Source of the DNA: Gerris lacustris
Lineage: Eukaryota; Arthropoda; Insecta; Hemiptera; Gerridae
Assembly (NCBI GenBank): GCA_951217055.1
Contig: OX578286.1
Location: 14,657,050 to 14,721,049 of the forward strand
DNA: 64,000 nucleotides
Direction of reading: 5' to 3'
The translations under genes were made by a program, and so were the position numbers. Positions 46,425 through 57,045 of the stretch are shown here, piece after piece; within the stretch, counting starts at the first letter, position 1; every line of letters begins with the position of its first letter. Under the pieces are notes generated by a model. It saw only the letters and a program-made list of their open reading frames with translations, was not told the DNA's origin and did not search any database.

Positions 46425-47083
46425 ATTATCTTTGCGTTTATTTGTAGATTTATTTTGTCGTTTGAATTTATTATAATTTGTATTTCTTCCCATAAATGCG
46501 TCTTGTAAAGATGTATCGGATCATTTTTATTCCTTGCTTCGTGTTCTTCTATGATTTTTATTTTCAGATTTTCTGGAGATGGTAATGTGTCTCTTGATTC
46601 AATTGCTACACGGAAATTTTCGTATGATGACGGCAACGAATACAGCATCATGATGCTTAGCAGATCGTTGTTTATTTTTATGTCCATTTCTGACAGTTTG
46701 TCTACTGTATCAGAAAAGTCATTCAAATGATCTCTAAGATCTTGACCTTCGACCAGTTTCTTAATTATCAAATGTTTTAAGAGAGCCGCTTTCCTAGCTG
46801 GTCCTTTGCTTTGAAAATTGTTCTGAAGAGTTTCCCATATATCTTTGGAACTTTTGCAGTTTTTAACTTGCTTGAGTTCAGCAGGCGATATTATGAGAAT
46901 AAGTTCCGATTTTGCATTTAGATCGTTTTCTTCCCACTTGGGTTGATCCTTTTCTTCAGTAGGCCTGACTTCATCCCCTGACACATACTTCCACAGTCCA
47001 TTTCGCGTTAATATTGCTCTGGCTTGGATTTTCCATGTATCATAATTTTCTCTTTTCAGAGGTTCGATTTTGTAAGAATTCAT
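46157..47083 (-). pseudogene. copia gag (frameshifted at its 3' end)
   Basis: The open frame starts MNSYKIEPLKRENYDTWK, about 100 bases after the 5' LTR. It has the copia gag (UBN2-type) pattern: the W near residue 17, WKYVSG, KDIWETLQ, GQDLRDHLNDF and LLSIMMLYSLPSSYENF. Homology runs to about residue 190 (EEHEARNKND). After about 46510 this frame no longer reads gag. The expected CCHC zinc knuckle (C-x2-C-x4-H-x4-C) appears instead at about 46335-46380 in the next frame, the pol frame. So one indel lies near 46500-46520. The tail of the 308-residue open frame from about 190 onward is a frameshift artefact. Gag would form the cytoplasmic virus-like particle. Confidence 0.85.
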
Positions 47084-47174
47084 TTTTTTTTCTCAATTTG
47101 ACATATTTTTTTTTACTTCATAATTTTTTCTTTTTTCTTCTTCATAGATTTCTAGCTTTTTACTCAGTGCTACA

Positions 47175-47184
47175 GCCCATAACC
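47175..47184 (-). promoter_or_regulatory. Primer-binding site, half-tRNA(iMet) type
   Basis: Directly next to the 5' LTR the element strand reads GGTTATGGGC. This complements the anticodon-arm region of initiator tRNA-Met rather than a tRNA 3' end. Drosophila copia uses the same internal-fragment priming (established knowledge), so the site fits a copia-like element. Confidence 0.75.
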
Positions 47185-47327
47185 TGATAGATATTTTACT
47201 AAACTATGAATCAGTCAATATGTTAACAAGGATTATTAAATGCTTTTAATCACACAAGAACAAATTAAAGTATTAAATATTATAAATATAAACGTGTCAT
47301 CTGTGTTGTCACGTGTCAGTTCCAACA
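47185..47327 (-). repeat. 5' LTR of copia element
   Basis: This 143-bp direct repeat is base-for-base identical to 42891-43033. On the element strand it begins TGTTGGAACTGACACG and ends TATCA, with the TG..CA termini of LTRs. It is short for an LTR, but short LTRs are usual in copia elements. Promoter and polyadenylation signals should lie here; none was assigned. Confidence 0.93.
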
Positions 47328-48205
47328 AACTCCTCACCGTTTTCTCAATATTCAGCCATTTCCCAAACTTAGTGTCAACAAAAGTTTATAGTGATTCCTT
47401 TTGATTGGCCAAAAGTTGTGTAATGTAAGTACTTAACTAATATATGGTTAAAGATATACATTCAGTATGTTGTGTAGATTAAGGTGCACCCATCAGTTTT
47501 ATGTTTTCAACTCATTGTTTATTTTATGGAAGAACTGATGTGAAAAACGTGCGATTCCCCCAAATAGGGCATATGAAATATTCTCAATTAAGACCTATGC
47601 TATATTAAGGGTGCCTTTTCAACAATGCGATCTAATATTCAGCATTTAATAAATAAACATATTAATTTCTTATAATTATAATAGATAACTATTTTACATT
47701 AATGTACGGAGATAAAAAACAGATCATTACTGTGATTTCCATGGTATGCCATATTAAGGGGCGACAATTTTTATCATCGTTTTTGGATTTTTTCCTTTTA
47801 AAAATTCTCAGAAGTCTTGTGTTAAATATTTAGTCATTGCATAGCGTTGGCTCATTATACTTAAGTAATTAATCTATCACTAGGATTTTTTTGAGCTACA
47901 AAATTCGCTATTTGGAGGGGTGAAACCTATTGCCGAAAAACACTATGCCATATTAGGTGCCTTTCCCCTATATGTTACTTCCAATGTCATAATGATGTTC
48001 TAGATCTTCCCATGGTGGTGGCATCGTCTAAGAGGATTTATGTTTAACAATTCATCTCCCATGCTGGAGGCAACATCAGAGGTGTACATGTTACTTCCAA
48101 TGTCATAATGATGTTCTCTATCTTCCGATGGTGAAATCGTACCAGTTGGATGTATGTTGTCTGATGTATGCTAGAGGCAACATCATAGGAACATGTTACT
48201 CGGGT

Positions 48206-49859
48206 GATATTAACAAAGCCAGTCCACGTTGTTAATATATGCTCTGATAATTGCAATCACATTGTTACTATTATTAGAGAAGCATGTACACCTCAGAATA
48301 TGACTCTATATAGGATAGAACGTGGAGCCTGCAGCATCCACTGAAACCTGGTGGCCAGAAGACATTTGCTCCATATTAATCAGTTGAGAAACAGAAAAAA
48401 TGATTACAAGATTACAAATTTCTTGTAGCTCAACAGGATTAGGAAGATTTCTAAGTAAAAGGGATTATCAGTAAGCCATGAATACAAGGTTGCCTAAAGA
48501 AGTTTTGAACAACATAAAATCAAATAAAAGAAAAATCAACAAAACAGTCTGCCAATTTGTGTGGCACATACCTTATATTAATTTTGTTACTAGACAAATG
48601 ATCCATAAGATTTAGATCTGTTTCAATACCCAATGGGATCACTTATTTTTACGGAATATAAAATTTTGCGCAGAGTGTTGCAATTAATAGGGTTACGATG
48701 ATATTACCCTTCTGAGTACAGTTAGCAAGACCAAAGTAATGGTGTAATTATTTAATCAAAACAACATTTGTGTCAGTTTTCAGAAGTCTATAAAAAAAAA
48801 GAGGGAACAAAGTTTATTACCTTAAGGTGAAAGAAAGAGGTTTAAATGGTGAAAGAACGTGACGGAAAGTCAAAATGAAAAAGTTTGAATGGAGAAAGAA
48901 AAGAATGAAATATCCCTTGTGAGAAAGGTAAAAAAATTTGAGGGATAGAAGAGGAATAAAAGGGAGAGAAACCCCTATAAATGCTATGAACGCTTCACTA
49001 ACCTTCTAGTAACCACAGAGTTTATTATTTTTCCCCACCCAAAAAGGAGAACAAAGTATGAAAGAAAACTCTCATTTCTAGAGAATTGGGAAGGTAGGTG
49101 AAAATGATTTTCCAGAGGTATAGGATCAGGCTCCAAAGTGAAAATTACACAAGGGAGTAAAAGTTTTCTATAGGCAGAGAGCCTGTTTCCAAAGGTTATT
49201 GGTTCTCTTTGGTGGAAGGGTGGGAGGTGAACAATTTCTAGAAAGTAAGCTAAAGATCTGACCAATAAGAGAAAAGAAACAATTTTAAGCATTTAGAGAC
49301 CTAAAAAGACACACGTTCGTATAATCTCATAAATTTACCGTACGAAATACTTCTAGAGTAAAAAGTCGTAGCCGTGTTATATGGCTGGGTTGAATCAATT
49401 TAGAGGTTGAACTTAATCAAAATTTGACACCTTTTATTACATTCTTGTATAGTTTATTGCTGGAAAAATTTCATGAATTTAGTAGAAGTAGCTTAGTCCT
49501 AAAACATTCTAAACGTTTAACTTTCTCCAAGTGGCTTTTGGTCTCTATTTACATTTTGACGTTTATAGCCATTGTTTATTAAAGGAATAATAAAAACTGT
49601 CTCTTAAAGTACAATGAAATGATTTTAATAACAAAGCAGCTTTCAGCCTTCAAAAGGCCATAATCAATGCCTATTGCGTAAGAAAAAAAAAATGACATGA
49701 AGTAGACTCACCTCACTAAATATTTTTTATTAATGAAAATCTTTTGAAGTGAAACTTCTTTAGGAGCAGTAGAGTAAATTTGGCTAGGATGAAACGAAAT
49801 CGTGTAACGAAGTTTGTGTTTCGAGACTCGTCTAAGTGTAAGATTTTTTACAGGTAAAT
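48206..49859. other. No gene seen
   Basis: A family B terminus remnant (GCCAATTTGTGTGGCACATA) is at about 48550. The rest is unique-looking intron sequence; frames at 48044-48256 and 48984-49292 have no support. Confidence 0.45.
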
Positions 49860-49958
49860 CAACTGCCGGCTTAAGTCGCTTTCACTTGCGCGAGTCTCGA
49901 TTCACCGGCCTCTGATTCAGCAGGCATAAGTGCTAACCATTGCACCACGGAGGTACAT
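49860..49958 (-). mobile_element. tRNA-like SINE head or tRNA pseudogene
   Basis: On the minus strand: CCTCCGTGGTGCAATGGTTA then GCAC, a perfect-looking polymerase III A box and D arm. It is followed by CTGCTGAATCAGAGGCCGG and a B-box-like GGTGAATCGAGAC. It resembles tRNA-Gln (GTGCAATGGTTAGCAC, CTGAATC) but does not close as a functional cloverleaf. A short tail follows (GCGCAAGTGAAAGCGACTTA). Confidence 0.55.
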
Positions 49959-51321
49959 GATTTTTCAATTTACAGAATTGGTATATAAGTGTAATATTAT
50001 ATACAACAAGCTTTCAGGGGCTCATGCTAGGTATTAGTGACTATGTTTCCTATAATCATGTAGACCTAGCAATTAAATTAAATTTCTAAATAGTTTTGGT
50101 TTCCAAAACCTTCCTGAATAAAATCAGGACTATATTACACAATTAATTCCATTACTAAGAATAAAATACTCTCTAAATCGTAGTTTGGAGTCTATCTGTA
50201 CATTTAAAAAATAGCCAATGGAAACTAAGTAATATAGAAATAAAAAAAACAATGCTAATTAAATATAATAAATAAGAAAATAAACGTAGACAAAACCAAT
50301 TAGACTGGGAAGTCATTGAACAACCATCAACCATGATGGTGCATTAATTTAAATATACCAGCCTCTTCTCTCACTATGGCTGTTGCACCAGTAAATATTT
50401 AATAATTCTAGTCCTGGGAAAAATTAATAAAATAATAAATACTCGATTTAAAGAGCATTAGTGTGAGGTGTAAACGCCCTAATCAGAAATTAAATCGGTC
50501 AACAATTGCGGACGCCATAAGCCCTCAAAGACTAATATCTTTTTAAAAAAACCAATATCAATTTTAGCTAATTTAAGGTAGAACCGATGGAGTTACGACA
50601 AAAAGTCATGCGACCAAAGTTGTAGTACTTTTTTTTTATAAAATTGTTAATAACTTTGGTTCTACTTTATATTTTTCGATGAAACCAAGCCTACAAATTG
50701 CGCAACATGTTTGCGCTCATCTCTGAAAATAATTAATCGATATCGCTTAGCCAGTTTTGCGACTATAAAGTTTGACTGGGGCGACAGACATACATACATC
50801 CACACATACAAGAAAAAAGTTAAGGCCGGATTCGGTTTCCAGAATGTATAAAATGAAAAAGTATCCAAAAAAATTTCAATTCTGACCAATTTACCTACAG
50901 ACAAAACTTTAAATTTATATATATATAGATATAATAATGTAATATAAATAAATGTTTTTGTGTTTTTTCTTCATCACTCGTTAAAATGTTATGAAAATAT
51001 TTTATTTGCCAAATAAATTCCATATAACCCTTTCTTAATCCTGAAATAATAAAATCTTCAAAAAATGCAAAGAGATCAATGCATAAAATCAACTGTTTCT
51101 AGAACTTCACTGTTTCTAGAAGTTTCACTTCTAATGCGTGAGAGTCTCACATATATTTTTTTTTCTTCCGCAATACGCACTGATGAACCTTTTGGAGGCT
51201 GAAAACTGATTTGTTATTGAAGTTATCTTAATTTACGTGGAGAGAAAGTTTGTGTTATTTCTTTAAGACTGACGGATTAGGTGAAGACTTCCATAGACGC
51301 TTCCATATAGAACATTATATG
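49959..51321. other. No gene seen
   Basis: AT-rich. Near 50640-50820 there is a patch with CAGACATACATACATCC resembling the core-plus-GACA organisation of other repeats, but no second copy was found. Confidence 0.4.
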
Positions 51322-51323
51322 TA

Positions 51324-51962
51324 GGGGAAAGAAGGGTAAAACCGGGTACGCGGGTCAAACCGGGTACCTCAATTTTTACTACGTTTTTATTAGCTTGTAT
51401 TCTTGTTTGTTTATTTGTCCAGTACAAATCTGGCAATCGATTTCTAACTAACGTCCCGAATAGCTAGACATTTGAAACTTTTAGCATAGCTCAGAACACG
51501 ATGACAATGCATTATTTTAATACTTTTAGCCATCTTTCAGCAGAATTTAATTGGTTTTCAGCAACTTTTGCTGTACGGAAAGTTAGATCGGAAAAAATTC
51601 GCAAGTTATTTTATTTGTTTTGCCATGTCCCATATTTACGCAATCTTCATATTGAAGGGTTTAAAATTTGTGATAGATAAACATTGAATGACAGCAAACA
51701 AAAAAAAAAAAGCAAACAGGAAATATCGATTATATTATTCATCGATCATATTATTTATATTATTTCAAATTTATCAAAGACGGTTTAGATTTGGTGTTGG
51801 GGAGATCCGTTGTACAAAGATTTGTCCTTTTATAGGTTTAAGATCAGCTCTCTAGTTGGTTGTCATTTATGTGAAGTAAATACATTCGGAACTATTTTTT
51901 TCACTAACATTATATATTATGTAACAATAACAATTATATTATAATACAACAACAACAATTTG

Positions 51963-52016
<54 letters not shown>

Positions 52017-52559
52017 GAATTACCCCTACATTATATTTGTATGGTGAATATCAACTGTTTTGTTTATTACAATCCTTTCAAATAGATTTTTTGACAATCA
52101 AATAAATTATCTCGTTTGTAATGAACTTCTGGAGAAGGGTAGATAAGGGGTAACGAGTGCAACCTCTGGGCTCATATGAGCAATGTAGCGCTAATGAGGG
52201 AGATGGAGTAATTGTTTGTGACTTCTGTGAAAATGTCACTTCAGACTAATGTTTCAACGTGATAGATTTTTATAAATAATAAATAAATTAACCATAAATT
52301 GGCCATGGCAGTTAAAAATTATTGATTTTCTTGGGTACCCGGTTTTACCTATTACCATTCATCAAAATTCTGATTTTGACTAAATTCACAAAATGTATTC
52401 TCAGGACCTTGTACGTAAATTATATTGGCAAAATCGGTTAAATTTTGGTAGTCCAAATATGTCTACAGAAAATAGTTATTAAATTATTCTTTTTTCGTTG
52501 CCCACAAGTTCATAAATGGGGAAAACAGTTATGGTATCCGGTTTAGCCCTACTTTCCCC
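51324..52559. mobile_element. TIR element, family H (1.24 kb), TA target
   Basis: GGGGAAAGAAGGGTAAAACC at the left and GGTTTAGCCCTACTTTCCCC at the right are inverted with about 4 mismatches over 26 bases. TA flanks each end. It holds a T48 run (51965-52012) and no transposase. Internal parts recur at 55712-56570 and, inverted, at 59828-60000. Confidence 0.75.
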
Positions 52560-53873
52560 TATATCAATACTGTTTATTTAATATGTGAAATGAAAAATGT
52601 TTTGTATATTTTTAAATTAATATAATTTTAACCAGAAGAATGCATTATTTTAAATTAGTATTAAGAAGATAGCCGCCACCGGAATGCGATCAGGGATCTA
52701 CATTTACAATAATTGCAATTTTTGGCCATGGCAATTTTTGGCAATGACAGTGGCATGCTCTCGCTCTCTGCAAACCCGCATAACCGTTTCTACGCAACCA
52801 GCGTTTGTAAACAACTGCAAACAAGACATCCACACCGGACGCGCATTCTAGACAAACAGGTGTTTGCAAACGTTTGTCCTTGTTCCCAGTTATTTTTCAT
52901 TATTTTCTTATACACTACATCATCAAGTACTAAATAAAACTATATTGCACTTGCATTGGATAATGCATTATCTTTTAATATGGTTCTATCAAAACGAGGT
53001 ATAAGCGCCGCCTTATTTATTATCATTGCGGTGAGTTAGTAAAAAAATGGCATTAGTAAAAAAAGACGAAGAGTCTGGATGTCAAACAAATTTTCTCCTC
53101 GATCATCCCTGATTTTAGTTTATTATTTCTACTAAAATACAACGTCAAAACATATAGAAATTTTATACAAATATAAATCTGTTCTTTTGGTGAAAAAAAT
53201 AAATATCAATTTAATATTTCGTCTTATGAGGGCCCATAGGACTGTGCCTTGAGTAATAAGCTTGGAAGCAATATAATTATTTTAAAAAATAGTATGACGC
53301 ATTTTTGGACTTTTATGTCATATATATATATATATTTATCTATTTAATCCGTTTATTTTTAATCTTTGATTTACATAAACTCATCTCTAGTTCCAATCAC
53401 TATTTATTAATTAGTATATATTATTAATTATAATGTAGTTATTTGATGCTATTGTCATATATAATACGAATGAAAAAAATATATTTCCCGGGTTTCCAAG
53501 TCAAACCACAGGGTGTTTTTCTAATGCTCAAGGAGTTTGCTCAAAAAGCGTCAACACCAAACGCGCACCAACAGCAAACATCCTTTGATGTACTCACTCT
53601 ACCCGGAGCACCCGCGAACACAAACAAGCATTTGTTCGTGCGCGTGGTGACGTCACACCGGACGCGGCTTAAGCCATACTACTGTTCTTCACAACTATCG
53701 TGCAAGAACCACCGCTCTTCACAACTTCCGTTCACGAACTATTGTTTAAGAAGTACCATTCTTAACTAAGTAAATATGTAAGCTTTCTTTCTCAAATAAC
53801 AACTCTGGTCTGAGACGCATGAGTAACATTGTGCTTTGAGCAACTATTATTATAACAATTCAATTACAAATAC
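52560..53873. other. Intron sequence next to the upstream exon; no other gene seen
   Basis: Contains a diverged pair of CACACCGGACGCG motifs (near 52833 and 53655) in GC-richer patches, possibly remnants of one repeat. A frame at 53443-53769 covers one of them and has no support as a gene. A GT donor lies at 53873-53872 on the minus strand. Confidence 0.45.
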
Positions 53874-54041
53874 CTTTTCTTCAGAAGCGATAGACAAGTA
53901 CTTTCTGTGCTGTTCATTTGTAACTCCGAAGGCTTTCTGCGCGTAGCTGTACAGGTCTTCTTGATAGTGAGTGAACTGACCACTAGATGCACCAACTTTA
54001 TTCGTTATTGTGTACATAACTTCTATGTAGAGCTGCTCCAA
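53874..54041 (-). CDS. stac: Coding exon of a Munc13-4/BAIAP3-type (staccato/unc-13-4A) gene
   Basis: Munc13-4/BAIAP3 proteins are C2- and MUN-domain factors that tether and prime vesicles for exocytosis. This exon is 168 bases, exactly 56 codons, phase 0 at both ends. On the minus strand it follows a good acceptor (TTGTTTTAG) and ends AAG before a GTATTTG donor. The peptide starts LEQLYIEVMYTITNKVG and includes YSYAQKAFGV and NEQHRKYLSIASEEK. That matches, from memory of the family, the conserved helical stretch just before the first C2 domain (LY-E-LYT, then a Y-Q-AF-V-EH pattern). The next exon found is 41 kb downstream at 12730-12796 and continues the same alignment. There is no start codon here; N-terminal exons lie elsewhere. 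The splice sites and open frame are seen; the family is recognised by eye; the name within the family (stac rather than another unc-13-like gene) is inferred. Confidence 0.7.
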
Positions 54042-54732
54042 CTAAAACAAGCAAATAATTTAACAATTAATTATTGTACAAGAAAAATATCAAATGCATT
54101 AGGTATAATTTATAAAGCAAACAATAATAAGCCCAGACGGCTATAGTTATTTGTGCAACTAGTGCGCAAAGTGGCACTTTGCTGGACTCGGGAGAAATAT
54201 TTACGCACGAGTCGCAGGCGAGGGCAGAAAGGGTTCTCGAGAGCTGCAAAGACACTTTAAGCTCATGTTGCACATTAAATTTATCCTACAGTTAGTTTTT
54301 AATCTGTAAATAAAATATAAAATAATAGAGTGTTCATCAACATGAAAAAAGGTTTTACAATATCAACTAAACCAGCTGTTCTGTTTATAGCCAGTGTTGC
54401 CTTTTTTTTCCGCTTCAGCTAACCTGACCAAGCGCTGTTATTATTTATCATCATAACACTTACTCATCGCATTTTCTTTTTTTAGATTGTCTATCTTTAC
54501 TTTTTTATAGTTAAACATTTTTATATTTGATGTATATAGTGTTTAAATCATGTGGTTAGTTAAAAAATAATCATTAGTTGTCATTGTTATTATTATTATT
54601 ATAATTTGGATTATTTTATTTAATCTTTGTTTAGGTTTAAGTTTTTTATTGTTTAAGTTCTTTATTGCGAGTTACATTCGACAAACCATCCTAATTTCTT
54701 AAAAAAAATGGTTGTGCGTGAAGTCTAACATA
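54042..54732. other. No gene seen; GC-rich patch
   Basis: Acceptor side of the upstream intron. 54155-54255 is GC-rich with inverted motifs (AGTGCGCAAAGTGGCACTTT) and CpG-rich GAGTCGCAGGCGAGGGC. Not coding in a recognisable way. Confidence 0.4.
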
Positions 54733-55127
54733 AAAAAGGGTTTCGATAGTATTGTAAACATTAAATTAGATAGAATAAGGAGGAGGGGGGAGGCACGCAA
54801 AATGTTGATGGTTTTGACAAAATGGTGTGGAAAATTAAACCATTTACACTAGTGTTATATATTTTTGTAATCTACTCTTCAATACCGTTCATTTGATACC
54901 CCACTTAAAATTTAGAAAAAATGAATTATCCGGCATTTTGAATTTGAATAGATAATCATTTTGAGTTCACTATATTTCTCTTGTGTGAACGTCAAAACGA
55001 TTTTTAAATACTGCAAAGTTTCATGTTTTGATTCAAAAGTTATTGGAACCGAACAGAGTGACGGGCAGACAGACACAGGAACGAATCTATAAAGGTTTTT
55101 CTTATGGTTTTACCAACGAAGACCTAA
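54733..55127. mobile_element. Family D element, shorter copy
   Basis: AGGGTTTCGATAGTATTG at the left and GGTTTTACCAACGAAGACCT at the right. The interior matches 31657-32348 in inverse order (GAACCGAACAGAGTGACGGG, TCTACTCTTCAATACC). Confidence 0.6.
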
Positions 55128-55164
55128 AAATCAGATCCCTACTTATAAAGATAATGTAATAAAA

Positions 55165-55385
55165 ATAACTTTGTGTGTATGTGGAAGAGAGACAAATAAG
55201 CGCAGAGTGTTGAAACTTATACAGGGTCAACAATTAATTATGATCTACCATCCAAATTTCATTAAAATCGGACGAGAGGATTTTAAGGCTGGAACGGAAA
55301 AATGTTGGATAGACCGAAAGACCAACAGCCCGATAGACAGACCGAGACCAAAACTGTTTCAAGAGATCATGATAGAAAAACATTA
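55165..55385 (+). repeat. Family B fragment (core region)
   Basis: AGAGTGTTGAAACTTATACA, GATCTACCATCCAAATTTCA, TTAAAATCGGACGAG, then CCGATAGACAGACCGAGACC. Confidence 0.65.
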
Positions 55386-55711
55386 ATAAATTTATGTTAA
55401 ATTAGAAGTCATGTTAATACAATATTAAATTCAATAAAGCTACTTGGAAGTATCAAGCATAAACTATATTTGTAAATGTATATATACGAGCATTACATTT
55501 TAAGATTTTGGAGGGGATTTTTTTTTTTTTTTTTACAAAATATGCTATAAAAAAATTCCTTGAATATTATGCTTCCGAGCTTACCGAAGGTATCGGAAGC
55601 TATGTGATCGTTCTGAAGAACGAAAATATTTTGTCTCTGATTTCAAAAATTCCAAGACAGAAATCCTTTCAGACATCAGGGAACATTTTTGGTTTCATGT
55701 CTGTCTGTCGT

Positions 55712-56570
55712 TCAATTTTACTACGTTTTTATTATCTTGCTTTCTGGGAGCTAGCGTAGCCGTGTGGGTTAAACCACGTCTGCTCGGCCATCACTGAATC
55801 TCGAGTGGAACGAGACGGGGTTCGATTCCTCGCAGTGACACTCTGATTTATATGGCTCACTATTGATCACATCATACTCGCTTTGGCGGTACTATGTACA
55901 GAGGTATGATGTGTGAAGTGGCTGGAACTCTACCGCGGGGCGTAAAAAGGGCCTAAGTGATGGCCTAATTGCAAGGTCCGAACAAGTGGTTCGTCCTACC
56001 CGTTCTAGTAGAAAGTACTAGACTACTACTACTATCTTGCTTTCTTGTTTGTTTGTTTGTTTGTCCGGTACAAATCTGGCAATCGATTTCTAACTAACTT
56101 TCCGAATAGCTAGACATTTGAAACTTTTAGCATAGCTCAGAACACGATGACAATGCATTATTTTAATACTTTTAGCCATCTTTCAGCAGAATTTAATTGG
56201 TTTTCAGCAAATTTTGCTGCACGGAAAGTTAGTTCAGAAAAAATCCGCAAGTTATTTTATTTGTTTTGACATATCCCATAGTATTTGCAATCTTCATTTT
56301 GACGGGTCTCAAATTTGTGATAAATAAACATTGAATGACAGCAAAACAGGAAATATATCGATTATATTATTTCAAATATATCGATGACACGGTTTAGATT
56401 TGGAGTTGGGGAGATCCGTTGTACAAATATTTGTCCTTTTATAGGTTTAAGATCAGCTCTCAAGATGGTTGTCATTTATGTGAAGTAAATAAATTCGGAA
56501 CTATTTTTTTTCACTAACATTATATATTATATAACAATAACAATAATACTATCAACATTACATACGATTC
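55712..56570 (+). repeat. Family H fragment inside family B, itself carrying a SINE
   Basis: TTCAATTTTACTACGTTTTT ... CTGGCAATCGATTTCTAACT ... GGAGATCCGTTGTACAAATA matches 51370-51930 base for base over long stretches but lacks the GGGGAAAG ends. Confidence 0.75.
55746..56032 (+). mobile_element. tRNA-derived SINE, 287 bp, 13-bp target duplication
   Basis: Flanked by TATCTTGCTTTCT at 55733-55745 and 56033-56045. The head GGGAGCTAGCGTAGCCGTGT resembles an A box. A perfect B box GGTTCGATTCC follows about 70 bases in. The body includes TATGGCTCACTATTGATCAC and GTACAGAGGTATGATGTG. The tail is CTACTACTAC rather than poly(A). The paralogous empty site is seen at about 51385 (TTATTAGCTTGTATTCTTG). 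A second copy is at 2124-2411. Confidence 0.9.
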
Positions 56571-57045
56571 AACAGAAAATTTAAAAACGTAGTATATAAA
56601 AAGTTCTTTTTATCTTGAAATTTTTGCAAACTAACATATATTATCTTAAAAACTACTCGTCTGATTTGAATGAAATTTTGATGGTAGGTCATAATTAGCC
56701 CATTGTTGATCCCATATAAGTTTCAACCATCAGCGTTCATTTATTTTTTTCTTCAACATGCGCACAAACATACATTGATTTAAACCTATATCTTCAAAAG
56801 TACTCATCTAATTTTTATGAAATTTGGATGGTTTGAAGAAAATAGACAGCAAATAGCACCGTCTGCGCTCTTTAACTTTTGCTTAATTTACACCTTAATT
56901 TATGTAAATAAATCAATACAATTTTAACATATTAAAGAAACGGTGGAAACAATTAATAAATTAGACAATAATGACTTTAAAAGCATAAAATCAATAAAGT
57001 ACGTGATAGGTTGTGAGGAAGCTATGTGCCACACTAATTGACAGT

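Larger units (their letters stand above)
42891..47327 (-). mobile_element. Ty1/copia LTR retrotransposon, full-length, damaged frame
   Basis: The element is complete and reads right to left: identical 143-bp LTRs starting TGTTGG and ending in CA, a primer-binding site abutting the 5' LTR, a polypurine tract abutting the 3' LTR, and a 5-bp target duplication AACTC (42886-42890 and 47328-47332). The order of domains is gag, protease, integrase, reverse transcriptase, RNase H, and integrase-before-RT is diagnostic of copia. Identical LTRs imply recent insertion. Nevertheless the expected single gag-pol frame is broken three times: a frame change near 46510, a TAA at 46422-46424 and a TAA at 44004-44006. 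The element cannot make a full polyprotein as sequenced; it may have been moved in trans, or some lesions may be sequencing errors. It sits inside a TIR element (42764-47968). Confidence 0.95.
42764..47968. mobile_element. TIR DNA element (GGGGAAAGGCACC family) interrupted by copia
   Basis: The left end GGGTAAAGGCACCTAATATG (42764 on) and the right end (47946-47968) are inverted copies with one mismatch over 23 bases. Both ends are flanked by TA. Without the copia insertion the element is about 760 bp (42764-42890 plus 47333-47968) and has no recognisable transposase, so it is non-autonomous. A TA target and a GGGGAAAG terminus are shared with the element at 51324-52559, suggesting one Tc1/mariner-like or related superfamily (inference). 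Confidence 0.75.
42656..48205. repeat. Three-unit tandem repeat (about 116 bp) split by the nested transposons
   Basis: Units start CTTCCAATGTCATAATGATG at about 42656, 47977 and 48093, and end in GGCAACATCAGAGG or close variants. The spacing of the two right-hand units is 116 bp. The first unit ends at the left edge of the TIR element and the second starts at its right edge, so the TIR element landed in the array, and copia later landed in the TIR element. Confidence 0.7.
55568..57045 (-). repeat. Family B copy split by a family H fragment
   Basis: The right part 55568-55711 (GCTTCCGAGCTTACCGAAGG, CAGGGAACATTTTTGG) and left part 56620-57045 (CTTAAAAACTACTCGTCTGA ... GAAGCTATGTGCCACACTAA) are the two halves of a minus-strand family B element. 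Confidence 0.75.

Noticed and set aside
44011..46508. Plus-strand frames across the copia element
   Set aside because: Antisense shadows of the pol and gag genes.
51324..52559. Possible solo LTR or LTR element
   Set aside because: Ends are inverted, not direct, repeats with TA flanks; no TG..CA termini or primer site.
55746..55850. Functional tRNA gene
   Set aside because: It has an A-box-like head and a perfect B box, but the target duplication, 287-bp length and CTA tail show a SINE.
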